Below are positions 8,465 to 16,763 of a stretch of 64,000 bases of DNA, in pieces. The stretch comes from SKVR01 sp964491395 (GTDB lineage Bacteria; Bacteroidota; Bacteroidia; Bacteroidales; UBA7960), in assembly GCA_964491395.1 (NCBI GenBank), contig CAZBGI010000007.1, positions 1 through 64,000 of the forward strand, written 5' to 3'. A program made the translations under genes and the position numbers. The notes under the pieces are model-generated. The model saw only the letters and a list, made by a program, of their open reading frames with translations. It did no database searches and was not told the DNA's origin. Every line of letters begins with the position of its first letter. Position 1 is the first letter of the stretch.

Positions 8465-8532
8465 TGTCCTAAATTGAAACATTGAACGGAATGAGGGTGT
8501 ACTGAATTAAGACGGTGTCATGAATAATGACA
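8465..8532. promoter_or_regulatory. Array of three 17-bp palindromic operators (UAS-like) upstream of hydrogenase operon
   Basis: Three sites: TGTCCTAAATTGAAACA (8465-8481), TGTACTGAATTAAGACG (8498-8514) and TGTCATGAATAATGACA (8516-8532). The last is a perfect TGTCAT-N5-ATGACA palindrome. Start-to-start distances are 33 and 18 bp. An equivalent array with distances 32 and 19 bp lies upstream of abfD. The inferred role is enhancer sites for the sigma54 activator encoded next door. Confidence 0.65.
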
Positions 8533-8585
8533 AGGGGGAAAAGAATATTCACATATTTACCTTTGATGAAGCAACCATGATTAAA

Positions 8586-8850
8586 TTGTTGAACCCTTTT
8601 CAGGGTTCTTGTTTCATGATTCCTCTTTCTCCGTTGGTTAGCACCTACGGTTATTATTGTTGAACCTGACGGGTTCCGTTTTCANNNNNNNNNNNNNNNN
8701 NNNNNNNNNNNNNNNNNNNNNNNNNNNNNNNNNNNNNNNNNNNNNNNNNNNNNNNNNNNNNNNNNNNNNNNNNNNNNNNNNNNNATAGCCGCGGATGAAA
8801 CCCGTGGGAATGGAAAGTCACGGTTTTCTGCAACCCTGAAAAGGGTTGAA
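8586..8850. repeat. REP-like repeat element interrupted by an assembly gap
   Basis: The left arm TGAACCCTTTTCAGGGTT (8590-8607) and right arm AACCCTGAAAAGGGTTGA (8832-8849) are near-perfect inverted copies, and each is itself a small hairpin. Inside are further GACGGGTT (8669-8676) and AACCCGTGGG pieces. Short elements of this look are scattered through Bacteroidota genomes. The scaffold gap in the middle fits a multi-copy sequence that did not assemble. The element separates the hydrogenase control region from the 3' end of the sigma54 activator gene. Confidence 0.6.
8685..8784. other. Assembly gap (100 Ns)
   Basis: Exactly 100 Ns, the conventional scaffold-gap filler, so the real length is unknown. 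Confidence 0.98.
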
Positions 8851-8857
8851 TTTATTA

Positions 8858-10771
8858 CTAAAGTGTAATCCCGTATTGTTTGGCCTTGAGGTAGAGGGTA
8901 TTGCGGCCTATGCCGAGCATTTTGGCCACCTGTGTTTTGTTGCCATTGAGTTGGCGAAGTGCATCCTGAATAACCTGCTTTTCGATATCGGCCAAAGTGC
9001 GAATTTGTGCACTCGCCAGAGAAGTGTTATCGCCAAAGGCGGGTCGTTTTTGCGGATTGAGATATTTTTGCCGGAAAGCTTCTTCATCTTCCACATCGAG
9101 CATGATGGCGCCATCGAGGTTTACAGTTTTCTCTATAAAGTTCTCCAGTTCGCGCACATTGCCAGGCCATTCATAGCGCATCAGCAACTCATATACGTCC
9201 TTATCCAGTTCAGGAATGTTTTTCTTGAGCTTGAAAGCTTTGGTACGCAGGAAGTATTCAATCAGGGTACGGATATCATCTCCTCTTTCTCTCAAAGGAG
9301 GTATCCTGAGAGGAATAACACTTAAGCGGTAATAGAGATCAAGGCGGAATTTCTTTTCATCCACCAACTCCTTAAGATCTTTATTGGTTGCAGCGATAAT
9401 GCGCACATCCACCGGGATGGTTTTGCTTCCTCCCACCCGGGTTATCACTCCCTCTTGCAGGGCTCTGAGCAGTTTCACCTGCATATCGGGAGGCATCTCT
9501 CCCACTTCATCCAGGAAGAGTGTCCCGCCATTGGCCAGTTCGAATTTCCCCGGTTTGCCTCCTTTGCGAGCCCCGGTAAAGGCACCATCATCATACCCAA
9601 AGAGTTCACTTTCAAATAGCTGTTCGGGAATAGCACCGCAGTTTACGTCCACAAACCCCGCATCGCATCGCGAGCTGGCATTATGAATAGACTGGGCAAA
9701 GACTTCCTTTCCTGTTCCACTTTCCCCATTGATAAGAATCGTGGAAGGACTGTCGGATACCTTTTCTGAGAACTCTATCAACCGACGCATATTCGCACTT
9801 GAGCCAATTATATCGCTGAAAGTATAATGGGCTTTCATCCCGGTATATTTGTTTACTATGTTGTACACCCTTTTCATATCGCGAAAAGTGAGCACGACCC
9901 CATTAAATTGATTGTCTTCCGTGAGAATGGGCATCGCACTCATGACAAAATTGCCACTTTTAGGGATGCCATGCACCATTACCTCTTCATCCAACAACTT
10001 ATCGCCCGATTGTACTGTGCTGCGTATTTCCTCCCATTGGCTCAAATAGGTGCTGATGTGTCGTCCGTAGAGTTCAGATCGGCTGACATCGAAAATTTTG
10101 ACAGCCGTTTTATTCACCCGGTTAATGTATCCTAAAGGATTGAGGGTAAAAGTGGCATAAGAAAGATTATCGATTACGGCGTCGAGAAATCCGGATGTCT
10201 CGCTGAGATCCTTGTGCAATTTATGGTTGCGGAATTGTTGCTCGATGGAATTTACCGTGGCCACGACAAGTCCCAGCGTGTGAGGATGCACCTGATCTTT
10301 CTTGCCCATGAGGTTGAGTGCGCCGATAATTTCATCCTCCTCATTGTGAATGGGGCACGAAGAGCATGTCCAGCGGTGATAGGCATTGATAAAATGCTCC
10401 TGGGCGGTAAGCTGAATAGGACGATCCTCATCAATGGCCAGTCCCATGGCATTGGTACCCACACTTTCTTCATTCATGTAGGCCCCCGGAATCATGTCAA
10501 ACACACTGGCATCGCGCATGGTTTCAGCATCTCCGGTCAGCTCCAGAATACACCCCTGGTTGTCGGTAAGCGTGATGACAAAACCGGACCCTTTTACCAG
10601 GGTATAAAGGTTTTTGATGAAAGGCAACGAAGTCTCAATAAGATACTGGTTCTTTTCCAGAAGAATTTCAAGCTCTCCCCCCCGGAGGATTTTACGCGGA
10701 AACATATGGTCTTCATCCAGACCATTCATGATACTGCGTGCATGGGATTTTTGGATTACATCGTGCTTCAT
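8858..10771 (-). CDS. Sigma54-dependent activator (GAF-PAS-AAA+-Fis), AcoR-like
   Basis: 637 aa enhancer-binding protein. A GAF-like sensor (~45-185) contains an unusual CSSC pair (C136/C139). A PAS domain follows (~190-300). The AAA+ domain (~318-550) has Walker A GESGTGKE (349-356), the sigma54 contact loop GAFTGA (396-401), Walker B GGTLFLDE (415-422) and WPGNVREL (535-542). A Fis-type helix-turn-helix closes the protein (~610-632). It should activate RNA polymerase-sigma54 on a small-molecule or redox signal. The gene sits between the hydrogenase and butyrate operons, on the same strand but separated from the latter by a terminator, and has its own TACCTTTG promoter. Its likely targets are the two operons bearing the TGTCMT-N5-AKGACA arrays. 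Confidence 0.92.
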   Translation of the reverse strand: MKHDVIQKSHARSIMNGLDEDHMFPRKILRGGELEILLEKNQYLIETSLPFIKNLYTLVKGSGFVITLTDNQGCILELTGDAETMRDASVFDMIPGAYMNEESVGTNAMGLAIDEDRPIQLTAQEHFINAYHRWTCSSCPIHNEEDEIIGALNLMGKKDQVHPHTLGLVVATVNSIEQQFRNHKLHKDLSETSGFLDAVIDNLSYATFTLNPLGYINRVNKTAVKIFDVSRSELYGRHISTYLSQWEEIRSTVQSGDKLLDEEVMVHGIPKSGNFVMSAMPILTEDNQFNGVVLTFRDMKRVYNIVNKYTGMKAHYTFSDIIGSSANMRRLIEFSEKVSDSPSTILINGESGTGKEVFAQSIHNASSRCDAGFVDVNCGAIPEQLFESELFGYDDGAFTGARKGGKPGKFELANGGTLFLDEVGEMPPDMQVKLLRALQEGVITRVGGSKTIPVDVRIIAATNKDLKELVDEKKFRLDLYYRLSVIPLRIPPLRERGDDIRTLIEYFLRTKAFKLKKNIPELDKDVYELLMRYEWPGNVRELENFIEKTVNLDGAIMLDVEDEEAFRQKYLNPQKRPAFGDNTSLASAQIRTLADIEKQVIQDALRQLNGNKTQVAKMLGIGRNTLYLKAKQYGITL

Positions 10772-10889
10772 GGAAAATTCCTTTCATTCTTTTTCACCAG
10801 CGCATTGCCTGGCTGCGGACTCAAGCTAAACGGACAGGAATACCGTACTTTCCACCGGTTAATCAACTTGCTCCTATTCGTTTAGGCTG

Positions 10890-10920
10890 CAAAGGTACAA
10901 AAAAATTTCAAGTTGTGAAA
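10890..10920 (-). promoter_or_regulatory. Housekeeping-type promoter of the sigma54 activator gene
   Basis: The minus strand carries -7 TACCTTTG (10890-10897), a perfect Bacteroidota TAnnTTTG element, with TTTC (one mismatch to TTTG) 19 bp upstream. The leader would be ~110 nt. This suggests the activator is made independently of sigma54. Confidence 0.5.
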
Positions 10921-11004
10921 ATGTTAACAATAGGATTTCAGCTCCATGCTCCCAAACATTCACAAGCAAAAGGGAAAGAGGCAACAGCGTTATCAACAAC
11001 CCTG

Positions 11005-11040
11005 AAAAAACAAAGCCCGATGCACAATGCACCGGGCTTC
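11005..11040 (-). terminator. Terminator after etfA
   Basis: Stem AAGCCC(G)…TGCA/TGCA…(C)GGGCTT (11013-11039) with a 3-nt loop. On the minus strand it is followed by TTGTTTTTTC. It lies 23 bp past the etfA stop and ends the butyrate operon. Confidence 0.8.
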
Positions 11041-11062
11041 CCACACATATTGACAACAAGGG

Positions 11063-12055
11063 TCAATTTTTCAATCTGTCATTGAGTTGCTTGATAATCT
11101 GGCGTGCATCACCCACAATTCCCAAATCGGCGACCTGAAAAATGGGCGCGAATTTATCTTTGTTGATGGCCACGATATAACCGGATTCTTCCATTCCGGC
11201 AAGGTGTTGTATGGCACCTGAGATACCAGCTGCAAAATAGAGGTCGGGGCGCACGGTTTTGCCGGTTTGTCCTACCTGCTGCTCATGACCTGCCAAACCA
11301 CAATCGACCACAGCTCTTGATGCTGATACCTGCGCGTCAAGAGTTTCTGCCAGCTCTTTCACCAACTTCAACCCATCGCAACATCCTACGCCTCTACCAG
11401 CGGAAATCAGGATTTTAGCTTCGCTGATATCAATTTTATTGCTCTTCTCTTTTACACTTTTCACCAGTTTCACCTTGAATTTTTGCGCGTCAAAGGGTAC
11501 ATCTGTCATGATGATTTCTCCCTGACGCTGGGCATCCGCTTCAAGGGTTTGCATCACTCCGGGGCGCACCGTGCTCATCTGGGGGCGGTGCTCTTTACAT
11601 ACGATGGTGGCCATAAGGTTGCCCCCAAAAGCAGGTCGGGTCATAAGCAGGTGCTTGTCTTCACCGATTTCCAGTTTGGTGCAGTCGGCAGTAAGGCCGG
11701 AAGCCACCCGTGCAGAAACCCGGGGACCCAGGTCGCGTCCGGTGGTAGTGGCTCCAATGAGCAGTATATCGGGTTTATGCTGGTCAATAATATGGCACAT
11801 GGCCTGTGTATAGGGTTCGGTGAGGTAGTTTTCCAGTTCGGGCGCATCGGCACAGATTACTACATCTGCACCATGCTCAATGAGCAATTGTGCCTGTCCG
11901 GCAATATCATGCCCCAGCAATATGGCATACACCTTCTCGTTGAGATCGGCTGCCAGATCCCTGGCTTTGCCAATTAGCTCGAGCGCTACCTTTTGAATTT
12001 CTCCGTTGCGTTGTTCGGCGAAAACATAAACGCCTTTATATAATGAGTTTTCCAT
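11063..12055 (-). CDS. etfA: Electron transfer flavoprotein, alpha subunit
   Basis: 330 aa. Residues 1-190 are the ETF alpha/beta N-terminal domain and ~205-325 the FAD-binding C-terminal domain (SAGRGVG…, GISGAIQHLAGM, VADLGIVGDA). With EtfB it forms the dimer that exchanges electrons with acyl-CoA dehydrogenase. In butyrate-forming anaerobes Bcd-EtfAB complexes can bifurcate electrons from NADH to crotonyl-CoA and ferredoxin; adjacency to the Bcd-like gene makes this plausible, but bifurcation cannot be read from the sequence with certainty. Last gene of the operon, 15 bp after etfB. Confidence 0.93.
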   Translation of the reverse strand: MENSLYKGVYVFAEQRNGEIQKVALELIGKARDLAADLNEKVYAILLGHDIAGQAQLLIEHGADVVICADAPELENYLTEPYTQAMCHIIDQHKPDILLIGATTTGRDLGPRVSARVASGLTADCTKLEIGEDKHLLMTRPAFGGNLMATIVCKEHRPQMSTVRPGVMQTLEADAQRQGEIIMTDVPFDAQKFKVKLVKSVKEKSNKIDISEAKILISAGRGVGCCDGLKLVKELAETLDAQVSASRAVVDCGLAGHEQQVGQTGKTVRPDLYFAAGISGAIQHLAGMEESGYIVAINKDKFAPIFQVADLGIVGDARQIIKQLNDRLKN

Positions 12056-12070
12056 GGGTCAAAATGAGTT

Positions 12071-12853
12071 TTAAATAATGAATTTTTCTTTCAGCTTGCT
12101 GATGATGGTGCCCACTGCTTCATCTGTTTCCAGCTCATAAAGTTCACCGGCAGCTTTCACGCCGCGGCTAAAAGCCTTGTGCACCTTGGTAGGAGATCCT
12201 TTCAGCCCCAGCACTTCTTCTTTCACTTCTATCTCATTGAATCCCCACACTTTTACTTCTTTGGCATAAGCTTCCATGATTCCTTTCACGGTCATATACC
12301 GTGCAGGATAAGCATCAGACAAAACAGTAACCAGGCAGGGAGCTTCTGTTTCCAGGATTTCATAACCGTCCTCTACAGTTCTTTCGATGGTGAAAGTTCC
12401 TTTGCCGTCGTAATCAAGTTTGCGCAGATAAGAAACCTGGGCAATATCAAGATGCTCGGCAATCTGGGGGCCTACCTGTGCTGTATCACCATCGATGGCC
12501 TGGCGACCGGTAATGATAAGATCGTAGGGAAGGTTCCTCAAGGCTCCGGCCAAAGCATGAGAGGTGGCCAGGGTGTCGGCGCCGGCAAATTTACGGTCGG
12601 TGAGGTGTATGGCATCATCTACTCCCATGGCCAGAGCTTCGCGCAACGCATTGTCGGCTTGAGGTGGACCCATGGTAATGACGGTAACGTGTGCACCATA
12701 CTGATCTTTCATGCGCAAAGCCAACTCCAGTCCGGCTTTGTCGTCGGGGTTGATAATGCTGGGAACCCCATCCCTGATAAGTGTACCTGTAACAGGATTG
12801 ATTTTGATTTCTGTAGTATCAGGCACTTGTTTTATGCAAACTACTATGTTCAT
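12071..12853 (-). CDS. etfB: Electron transfer flavoprotein, beta subunit
   Basis: 260 aa, the normal length. Typical opening MNIVVCIKQVPDTTEIKINP, a GVDDAIHLTD segment and the ITGRQAIDGDTAQVGPQIAE stretch that in the family binds AMP or the second FAD. Partner of EtfA. The order acyl-CoA dehydrogenase-etfB-etfA is that of classical butyryl-CoA dehydrogenase complexes. A 160-bp spacer separates it from the dehydrogenase gene; I saw no terminator in it. Confidence 0.93.
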   Translation of the reverse strand: MNIVVCIKQVPDTTEIKINPVTGTLIRDGVPSIINPDDKAGLELALRMKDQYGAHVTVITMGPPQADNALREALAMGVDDAIHLTDRKFAGADTLATSHALAGALRNLPYDLIITGRQAIDGDTAQVGPQIAEHLDIAQVSYLRKLDYDGKGTFTIERTVEDGYEILETEAPCLVTVLSDAYPARYMTVKGIMEAYAKEVKVWGFNEIEVKEEVLGLKGSPTKVHKAFSRGVKAAGELYELETDEAVGTIISKLKEKFII

Positions 12854-13013
12854 GTCTTATTTTTTTGCGCAAGGCCATTATTTTCAAAGGAAAATTCAGA
12901 TGACTCCTGCAATATTTTTTAGTTCAATTGTTTAACTATCGTTATAAGAATCTATGCTTTTCAGAAACTTGATCGCATAAGGATTTCTGCTCCACTCCGG
13001 ATAGCTGATGCTT

Positions 13014-14153
13014 TTATTTGAGCAGGTTAGCAGCAATCACCATTTTTTGTACTTCAGAAGTACCTTCGTAAATCTCGGTAATTTTGGCATCGCGCAGCAT
13101 TCTTTCCACCGGATATTCGCGAGTGTAACCGTATCCACCATGCAACTGAATGGCTTTGCTGGTCACATCCATAGCAACCTCAGCAGCATAAAGCTTGGCC
13201 ATGGCGGCATCAGCAGAAAACTTCTCTCCCTGGTCTTTCTTGAAAGCAGCTGAACGCACCAGCATTCTTGCAGCACTGATACGGGTTTGCATATCAGCAA
13301 TCTGGAACTGGGTATTCTGGAAAGCTGAAAGGGGCTTGCCAAACTGTTTGCGCTCCTTGATGTATTTCACGGTTTCGTTCAATGCCCCCTGGGCAATACC
13401 CAGTGCCTGGGCTGCGATACCGATACGTCCGCCATCAAGGGTCTTCATGGCAATGCCAAATCCCTTTCCTACCTTGCCCAGCATATTTTCTTTAGGGATA
13501 ACACAGTTTTCAAAAATCAATTCGGATGTTGCGCTTCCGCGTATCCCCAATTTTTTTTCTTTCTTGCCAAAGGTGAATCCGGGAGTGCCTTTTTCGATGA
13601 TAAATGCAGTAATCCCTTTTACCCCCTGCGATTTATCGGTCATGGCAAAAATGATATACACCTGGGCATATTCAGCATTGGTGATGAATATCTTGGAACC
13701 ATTGATGATGTAATTGTCTCCGTCCGCTACTGCAGTGGTTTGCTGGGCAGAGGCATCGGTACCTGCGTTAGGTTCGGTAAGTCCGAAAGCTCCCAGCCAT
13801 TCCCCGGATGAGAGGCGGGGCAGGTATTTCTTTTTTTGTTCGGGGGTGCCGTTTTCCAGGATAGGGGCAATACACAAAGAAGTGTGGGCAGAAACAACAA
13901 CGCCGGTGGTGGCGCAGGCTGTTGACAACTCTTCCACCGCCTGAGCATACATCACATTATTACCGCCGGCACCGCCCAGTTCGGCAGGTACAGGAATACC
14001 CAGCAATCCCACACGGGCCATTTTTTCAACCGTTTCTTCAGGGAAACGTTCCTGATCGTCTATTTCAGCAGCCAGGGGTTTTACTTCTTTCTCTGTGAAA
14101 CCTTTGACCATTTGCTCAAACAGGGTTTGTTCTTTTGTTAAATGAAAGTTCAT
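13014..14153 (-). CDS. bcd: Short-chain acyl-CoA dehydrogenase (butyryl-CoA dehydrogenase-like)
   Basis: 379 aa flavoprotein with the complete family layout: GLTEPNAGTDAS and GSKIFITNA (FAD/substrate contacts), LGIRGSATSEL, QLHGGYGYTREYPVERMLRD, and the catalytic base E363 in IYEGTSEVQ. In this operon it should reduce crotonyl-CoA to butyryl-CoA with EtfAB as electron donor, the last redox step of the pathway. Substrate chain length is inferred from the operon. A hairpin and a possible internal -7 element lie just upstream, so bcd-etfBA may also be expressed separately from abfD-abfT-4hbD-sucD. Confidence 0.92.
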   Translation of the reverse strand: MNFHLTKEQTLFEQMVKGFTEKEVKPLAAEIDDQERFPEETVEKMARVGLLGIPVPAELGGAGGNNVMYAQAVEELSTACATTGVVVSAHTSLCIAPILENGTPEQKKKYLPRLSSGEWLGAFGLTEPNAGTDASAQQTTAVADGDNYIINGSKIFITNAEYAQVYIIFAMTDKSQGVKGITAFIIEKGTPGFTFGKKEKKLGIRGSATSELIFENCVIPKENMLGKVGKGFGIAMKTLDGGRIGIAAQALGIAQGALNETVKYIKERKQFGKPLSAFQNTQFQIADMQTRISAARMLVRSAAFKKDQGEKFSADAAMAKLYAAEVAMDVTSKAIQLHGGYGYTREYPVERMLRDAKITEIYEGTSEVQKMVIAANLLK

Positions 14154-14196
14154 GATTTCTTGTTGTTACGTGTGTGTGTCACTAAAAAATAAGGTG

Positions 14197-14204
14197 CAAA
14201 AATA
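14197..14204 (-). promoter_or_regulatory. Possible internal promoter (-7 element) before bcd
   Basis: The minus strand reads TATTTTTG (TAnnTTTG) about 45 bp upstream of the bcd ATG. No clear -33 element is present. Confidence 0.3.
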
Positions 14205-14218
14205 AAACATTTGGGTAT

Positions 14219-14258
14219 TCCATGCCGGACCCAAAGTTAGAATCGGTCCGGACATGGA
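14219..14258 (-). promoter_or_regulatory. Intra-operon hairpin between sucD and bcd
   Basis: Arms TCCATGCCGGACC (14219-14231) and GGTCCGGACATGGA (14245-14258) pair over 13 bp with one bulged base. No T-run follows on the minus strand, so it is not a standard terminator. It may be an mRNA processing or stability element that changes the ratio of the two operon halves. Confidence 0.5.
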
Positions 14259-14264
14259 AAACTA

Positions 14265-15617
14265 TTAGCTCCAGATAACATCATCGGAGGGAACTTCAAC
14301 ATTGGGCGACAAAGAAGCAACCCGGGTGATGTTGAGCAGGTGCTTATAGGTGAAGTTCTCGGAGATGGAGTTGTTGCCCCATGTTCCGCAGCCCAAAGTA
14401 TTGGTAAACGGAAGGCCGTTCTGAATATTGCCTCCGGCTGTTGTAGCACAAGGTGCGTTTACAATAAAACGGGAAACGGAAATACTGCTTCCGGCTCTGA
14501 GGATATTCTCCTGGTTGTTGGAGTGGATGCCGGCTGTATGGCCGTTGCCTTCCATCTGCAGGTTGATCTTCGCAATGGAAATGGCTTCATCGATGGTTTG
14601 GTAGGGGAAGGCCGCCAGCACGGGGCACATTTTCTCTTTGCATACAATGTCGTCGGGGCCGATACCGTGCGCGTTTACCACAAGAACCCTGGTAGTTGCA
14701 GGAACCTCAATTCCGGCCATCTGGGCAATTTGTACGGCCGATTTTCCAACGGCTTCTCTTCTCAGGTGTCCGTCTTCAAAAATAACATTCACCAAGTCGG
14801 CTTTGCGGGTGTCGTCCACAAGGAAAGCACCATTCTTTTCAAAGGCAGCCATCACCGCATCGCGGTCTTCTTTATGATAGATAAAGCTTTGCTCTCCGGA
14901 GCAGATAATGCCATTGTCGAAAACACGTCCGGTAATGATTTTGCGGGCAGCATCTTCAAAGTCAATTTCCCTGTCGAGAATCACCTGCACGTTTCCGGCT
15001 CCCACACCATAGGACGGCTTTCCTGAGGAATAGGCAGATTTTACCATGTTCATACCTCCGGTAGCCACTACCACGTCGCAGTTTTCCATCAGCTCACGGG
15101 TTAGCTCCACGGAAGGCTCTTCAATTACCTGCACCAGGCCTTCGGGAACATTGTATCTGGCAATGGCTTCGTTGATCATTTTTACGGTGAGGGAAGAACA
15201 TTTTTTCGCTTTGGGGTGAGGAGCAATGATGATGGCATTTTTGGTTTTCAGCGCAAACATGATTTTCGACATGGGCGTTACCACGGGGTTGGTCATGGGA
15301 GTGATGCCTGCCACCACACCAATAGGTTTGGCAATTTCCATGAGATTGGTAACGGGGTCATGACTGATTACTCCCATAGAAGGTTTGTTCCGCAAATCAA
15401 ACCATACTCCTTTAGATTTTCCCTTGCATTTGGCTACCTTGTCTTCGTAGACCCCCATCTCGGTTTCATCCACTGCCAAACGTGCGAGTGTTTCAGCATT
15501 GTCATATACCGTGCGGGCTACAGTTTTTACGATGGCATCCACCTGGCACTGGTTAAAGTTTACTTCGAATTGGATCTGGGCTACCCTGGCCCGCATCATT
15601 AAGTCGGCTATATTCAT
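14265..15617 (-). CDS. sucD: CoA-acylating succinate semialdehyde dehydrogenase
   Basis: 450 aa aldehyde dehydrogenase of the CoA-dependent type. The catalytic cysteine is C239 in DNGIICSGEQS, the same residue number as in the characterised Porphyromonas gingivalis SucD. PIGVVAGITPMTNP (nucleotide binding) is at 98-111. It reduces succinyl-CoA to succinate semialdehyde with NAD(P)H, the entry to 4-hydroxybutyrate. The name must not be confused with succinyl-CoA synthetase alpha, also called sucD. The gene is 30 bp downstream of 4hbD, whose product uses the aldehyde. An acetaldehyde/propionaldehyde dehydrogenase is the alternative, but the operon context argues for SucD. Confidence 0.92.
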   Translation of the reverse strand: MNIADLMMRARVAQIQFEVNFNQCQVDAIVKTVARTVYDNAETLARLAVDETEMGVYEDKVAKCKGKSKGVWFDLRNKPSMGVISHDPVTNLMEIAKPIGVVAGITPMTNPVVTPMSKIMFALKTKNAIIIAPHPKAKKCSSLTVKMINEAIARYNVPEGLVQVIEEPSVELTRELMENCDVVVATGGMNMVKSAYSSGKPSYGVGAGNVQVILDREIDFEDAARKIITGRVFDNGIICSGEQSFIYHKEDRDAVMAAFEKNGAFLVDDTRKADLVNVIFEDGHLRREAVGKSAVQIAQMAGIEVPATTRVLVVNAHGIGPDDIVCKEKMCPVLAAFPYQTIDEAISIAKINLQMEGNGHTAGIHSNNQENILRAGSSISVSRFIVNAPCATTAGGNIQNGLPFTNTLGCGTWGNNSISENFTYKHLLNITRVASLSPNVEVPSDDVIWS

Positions 15618-15647
15618 GGCGTTATATTTAATGTTTTACAATATTTG

Positions 15648-16763
15648 TTAGTATAGGGATTGAAAAATGGCTGTAATTTCTTCTTTGGTCAATTCTTCAT
15701 AGTTGTTAGCCAGTAGCCGGCCTTGTTTTTGCAGCACACCCTCAGCAAACTCTCCGCATTCTTTTTCTTTCATGCCGTAGGCACGAAGTTTCTTTTTAGA
15801 AAGCAATTTACCCAACAGAGCGTCCAGCGCACAATACACCTGACTGGCAGGCACTTCCAGAATACGGGCCATAAATTCATTGAGTTCACAAATGACTCCA
15901 TCCGGGTTTTTCTCCTGGTATTTTTCAAAAACAGCCGTAAAAAACTGATAATTGGCTTCACCATGTGCAACATGGTAAGTACCTCCCAGCGGATAAGAAA
16001 GCGCGTGCACCGCTCCCACCCCAGCATTGCCAAAGGCGATACCGGCAAAGTTGCTCGCAATCAGCATATCTTCCAATCGCTCCAGCCGGTATGCTTCGCC
16101 GTTTTGGGCAATTTTTTTAAAGACATCCAGGATAATTTCGATGGCAGCCTTGCTGTAAATGCGGGTATAGATGTTGGCTTTAGGCGAAACATAACTCTCA
16201 ACAGCGTGAATAAGTGCATCAATGGCGCTGGCCGCATAAAATTTGAAAGGAAGTCCTTTGAGAAACTCGGGTATGATTATCGCATGGTCAGGCAAAAGGG
16301 CTTCATCGGCCAGGCCCATTTTGGTCTGCTTGCTTTTAAGTTCGGCGATGGTAATCTGGGTTACTTCACTGCCAGTGCCGCAGGTAGTAGGGATGACCAC
16401 CAGTTGTTTTTCCTTTTCCAGGGGAATGGTTCTTTCAAAAGCATCCACTACATTGTTAAGGCCTTTCAGCACAAACAATTTAGCGATATCGATGACAGTA
16501 CCTCCGCCAATGGCAATCACACGCTCAAAGCTGATCTTATTCACATCAGCCAGGATGGCGTTCATCATTTCGTCGGAAGGTTCTCCCTGCCCGTATTGCT
16601 CCTGGAAGATGAAATGACAAGGCAGTTCAAGCCCCTTCATAAAGGGTTCAGCCAGAAATTCATTGGTAATGATCAGGTCTTTCTCCGACAGGGCAAATTC
16701 GGTTGCGAACCGGGAAAAAGTATCGAACCTGCTGATTTGGGTTTTTAGCTTAAAAAGTTGCAT
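15648..16763 (-). CDS. 4hbD: NAD-dependent 4-hydroxybutyrate dehydrogenase (iron-type alcohol dehydrogenase)
   Basis: 371 aa group III alcohol dehydrogenase. GGGTVID (86-92) binds NAD; the metal ligands are visible as D182, H186, H253 and H267 (AIDALIHAVES; VHALSYPLGGTYHVAHGEAN). It reduces succinate semialdehyde to 4-hydroxybutyrate. Substrate is assigned from its place between sucD and abfT and from similarity to 4HbD of butyrate-forming Clostridium and Porphyromonas. Its start overlaps the end of abfT by 14 bp, so translation is coupled. Confidence 0.9.
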   Translation of the reverse strand: MQLFKLKTQISRFDTFSRFATEFALSEKDLIITNEFLAEPFMKGLELPCHFIFQEQYGQGEPSDEMMNAILADVNKISFERVIAIGGGTVIDIAKLFVLKGLNNVVDAFERTIPLEKEKQLVVIPTTCGTGSEVTQITIAELKSKQTKMGLADEALLPDHAIIIPEFLKGLPFKFYAASAIDALIHAVESYVSPKANIYTRIYSKAAIEIILDVFKKIAQNGEAYRLERLEDMLIASNFAGIAFGNAGVGAVHALSYPLGGTYHVAHGEANYQFFTAVFEKYQEKNPDGVICELNEFMARILEVPASQVYCALDALLGKLLSKKKLRAYGMKEKECGEFAEGVLQKQGRLLANNYEELTKEEITAIFQSLY

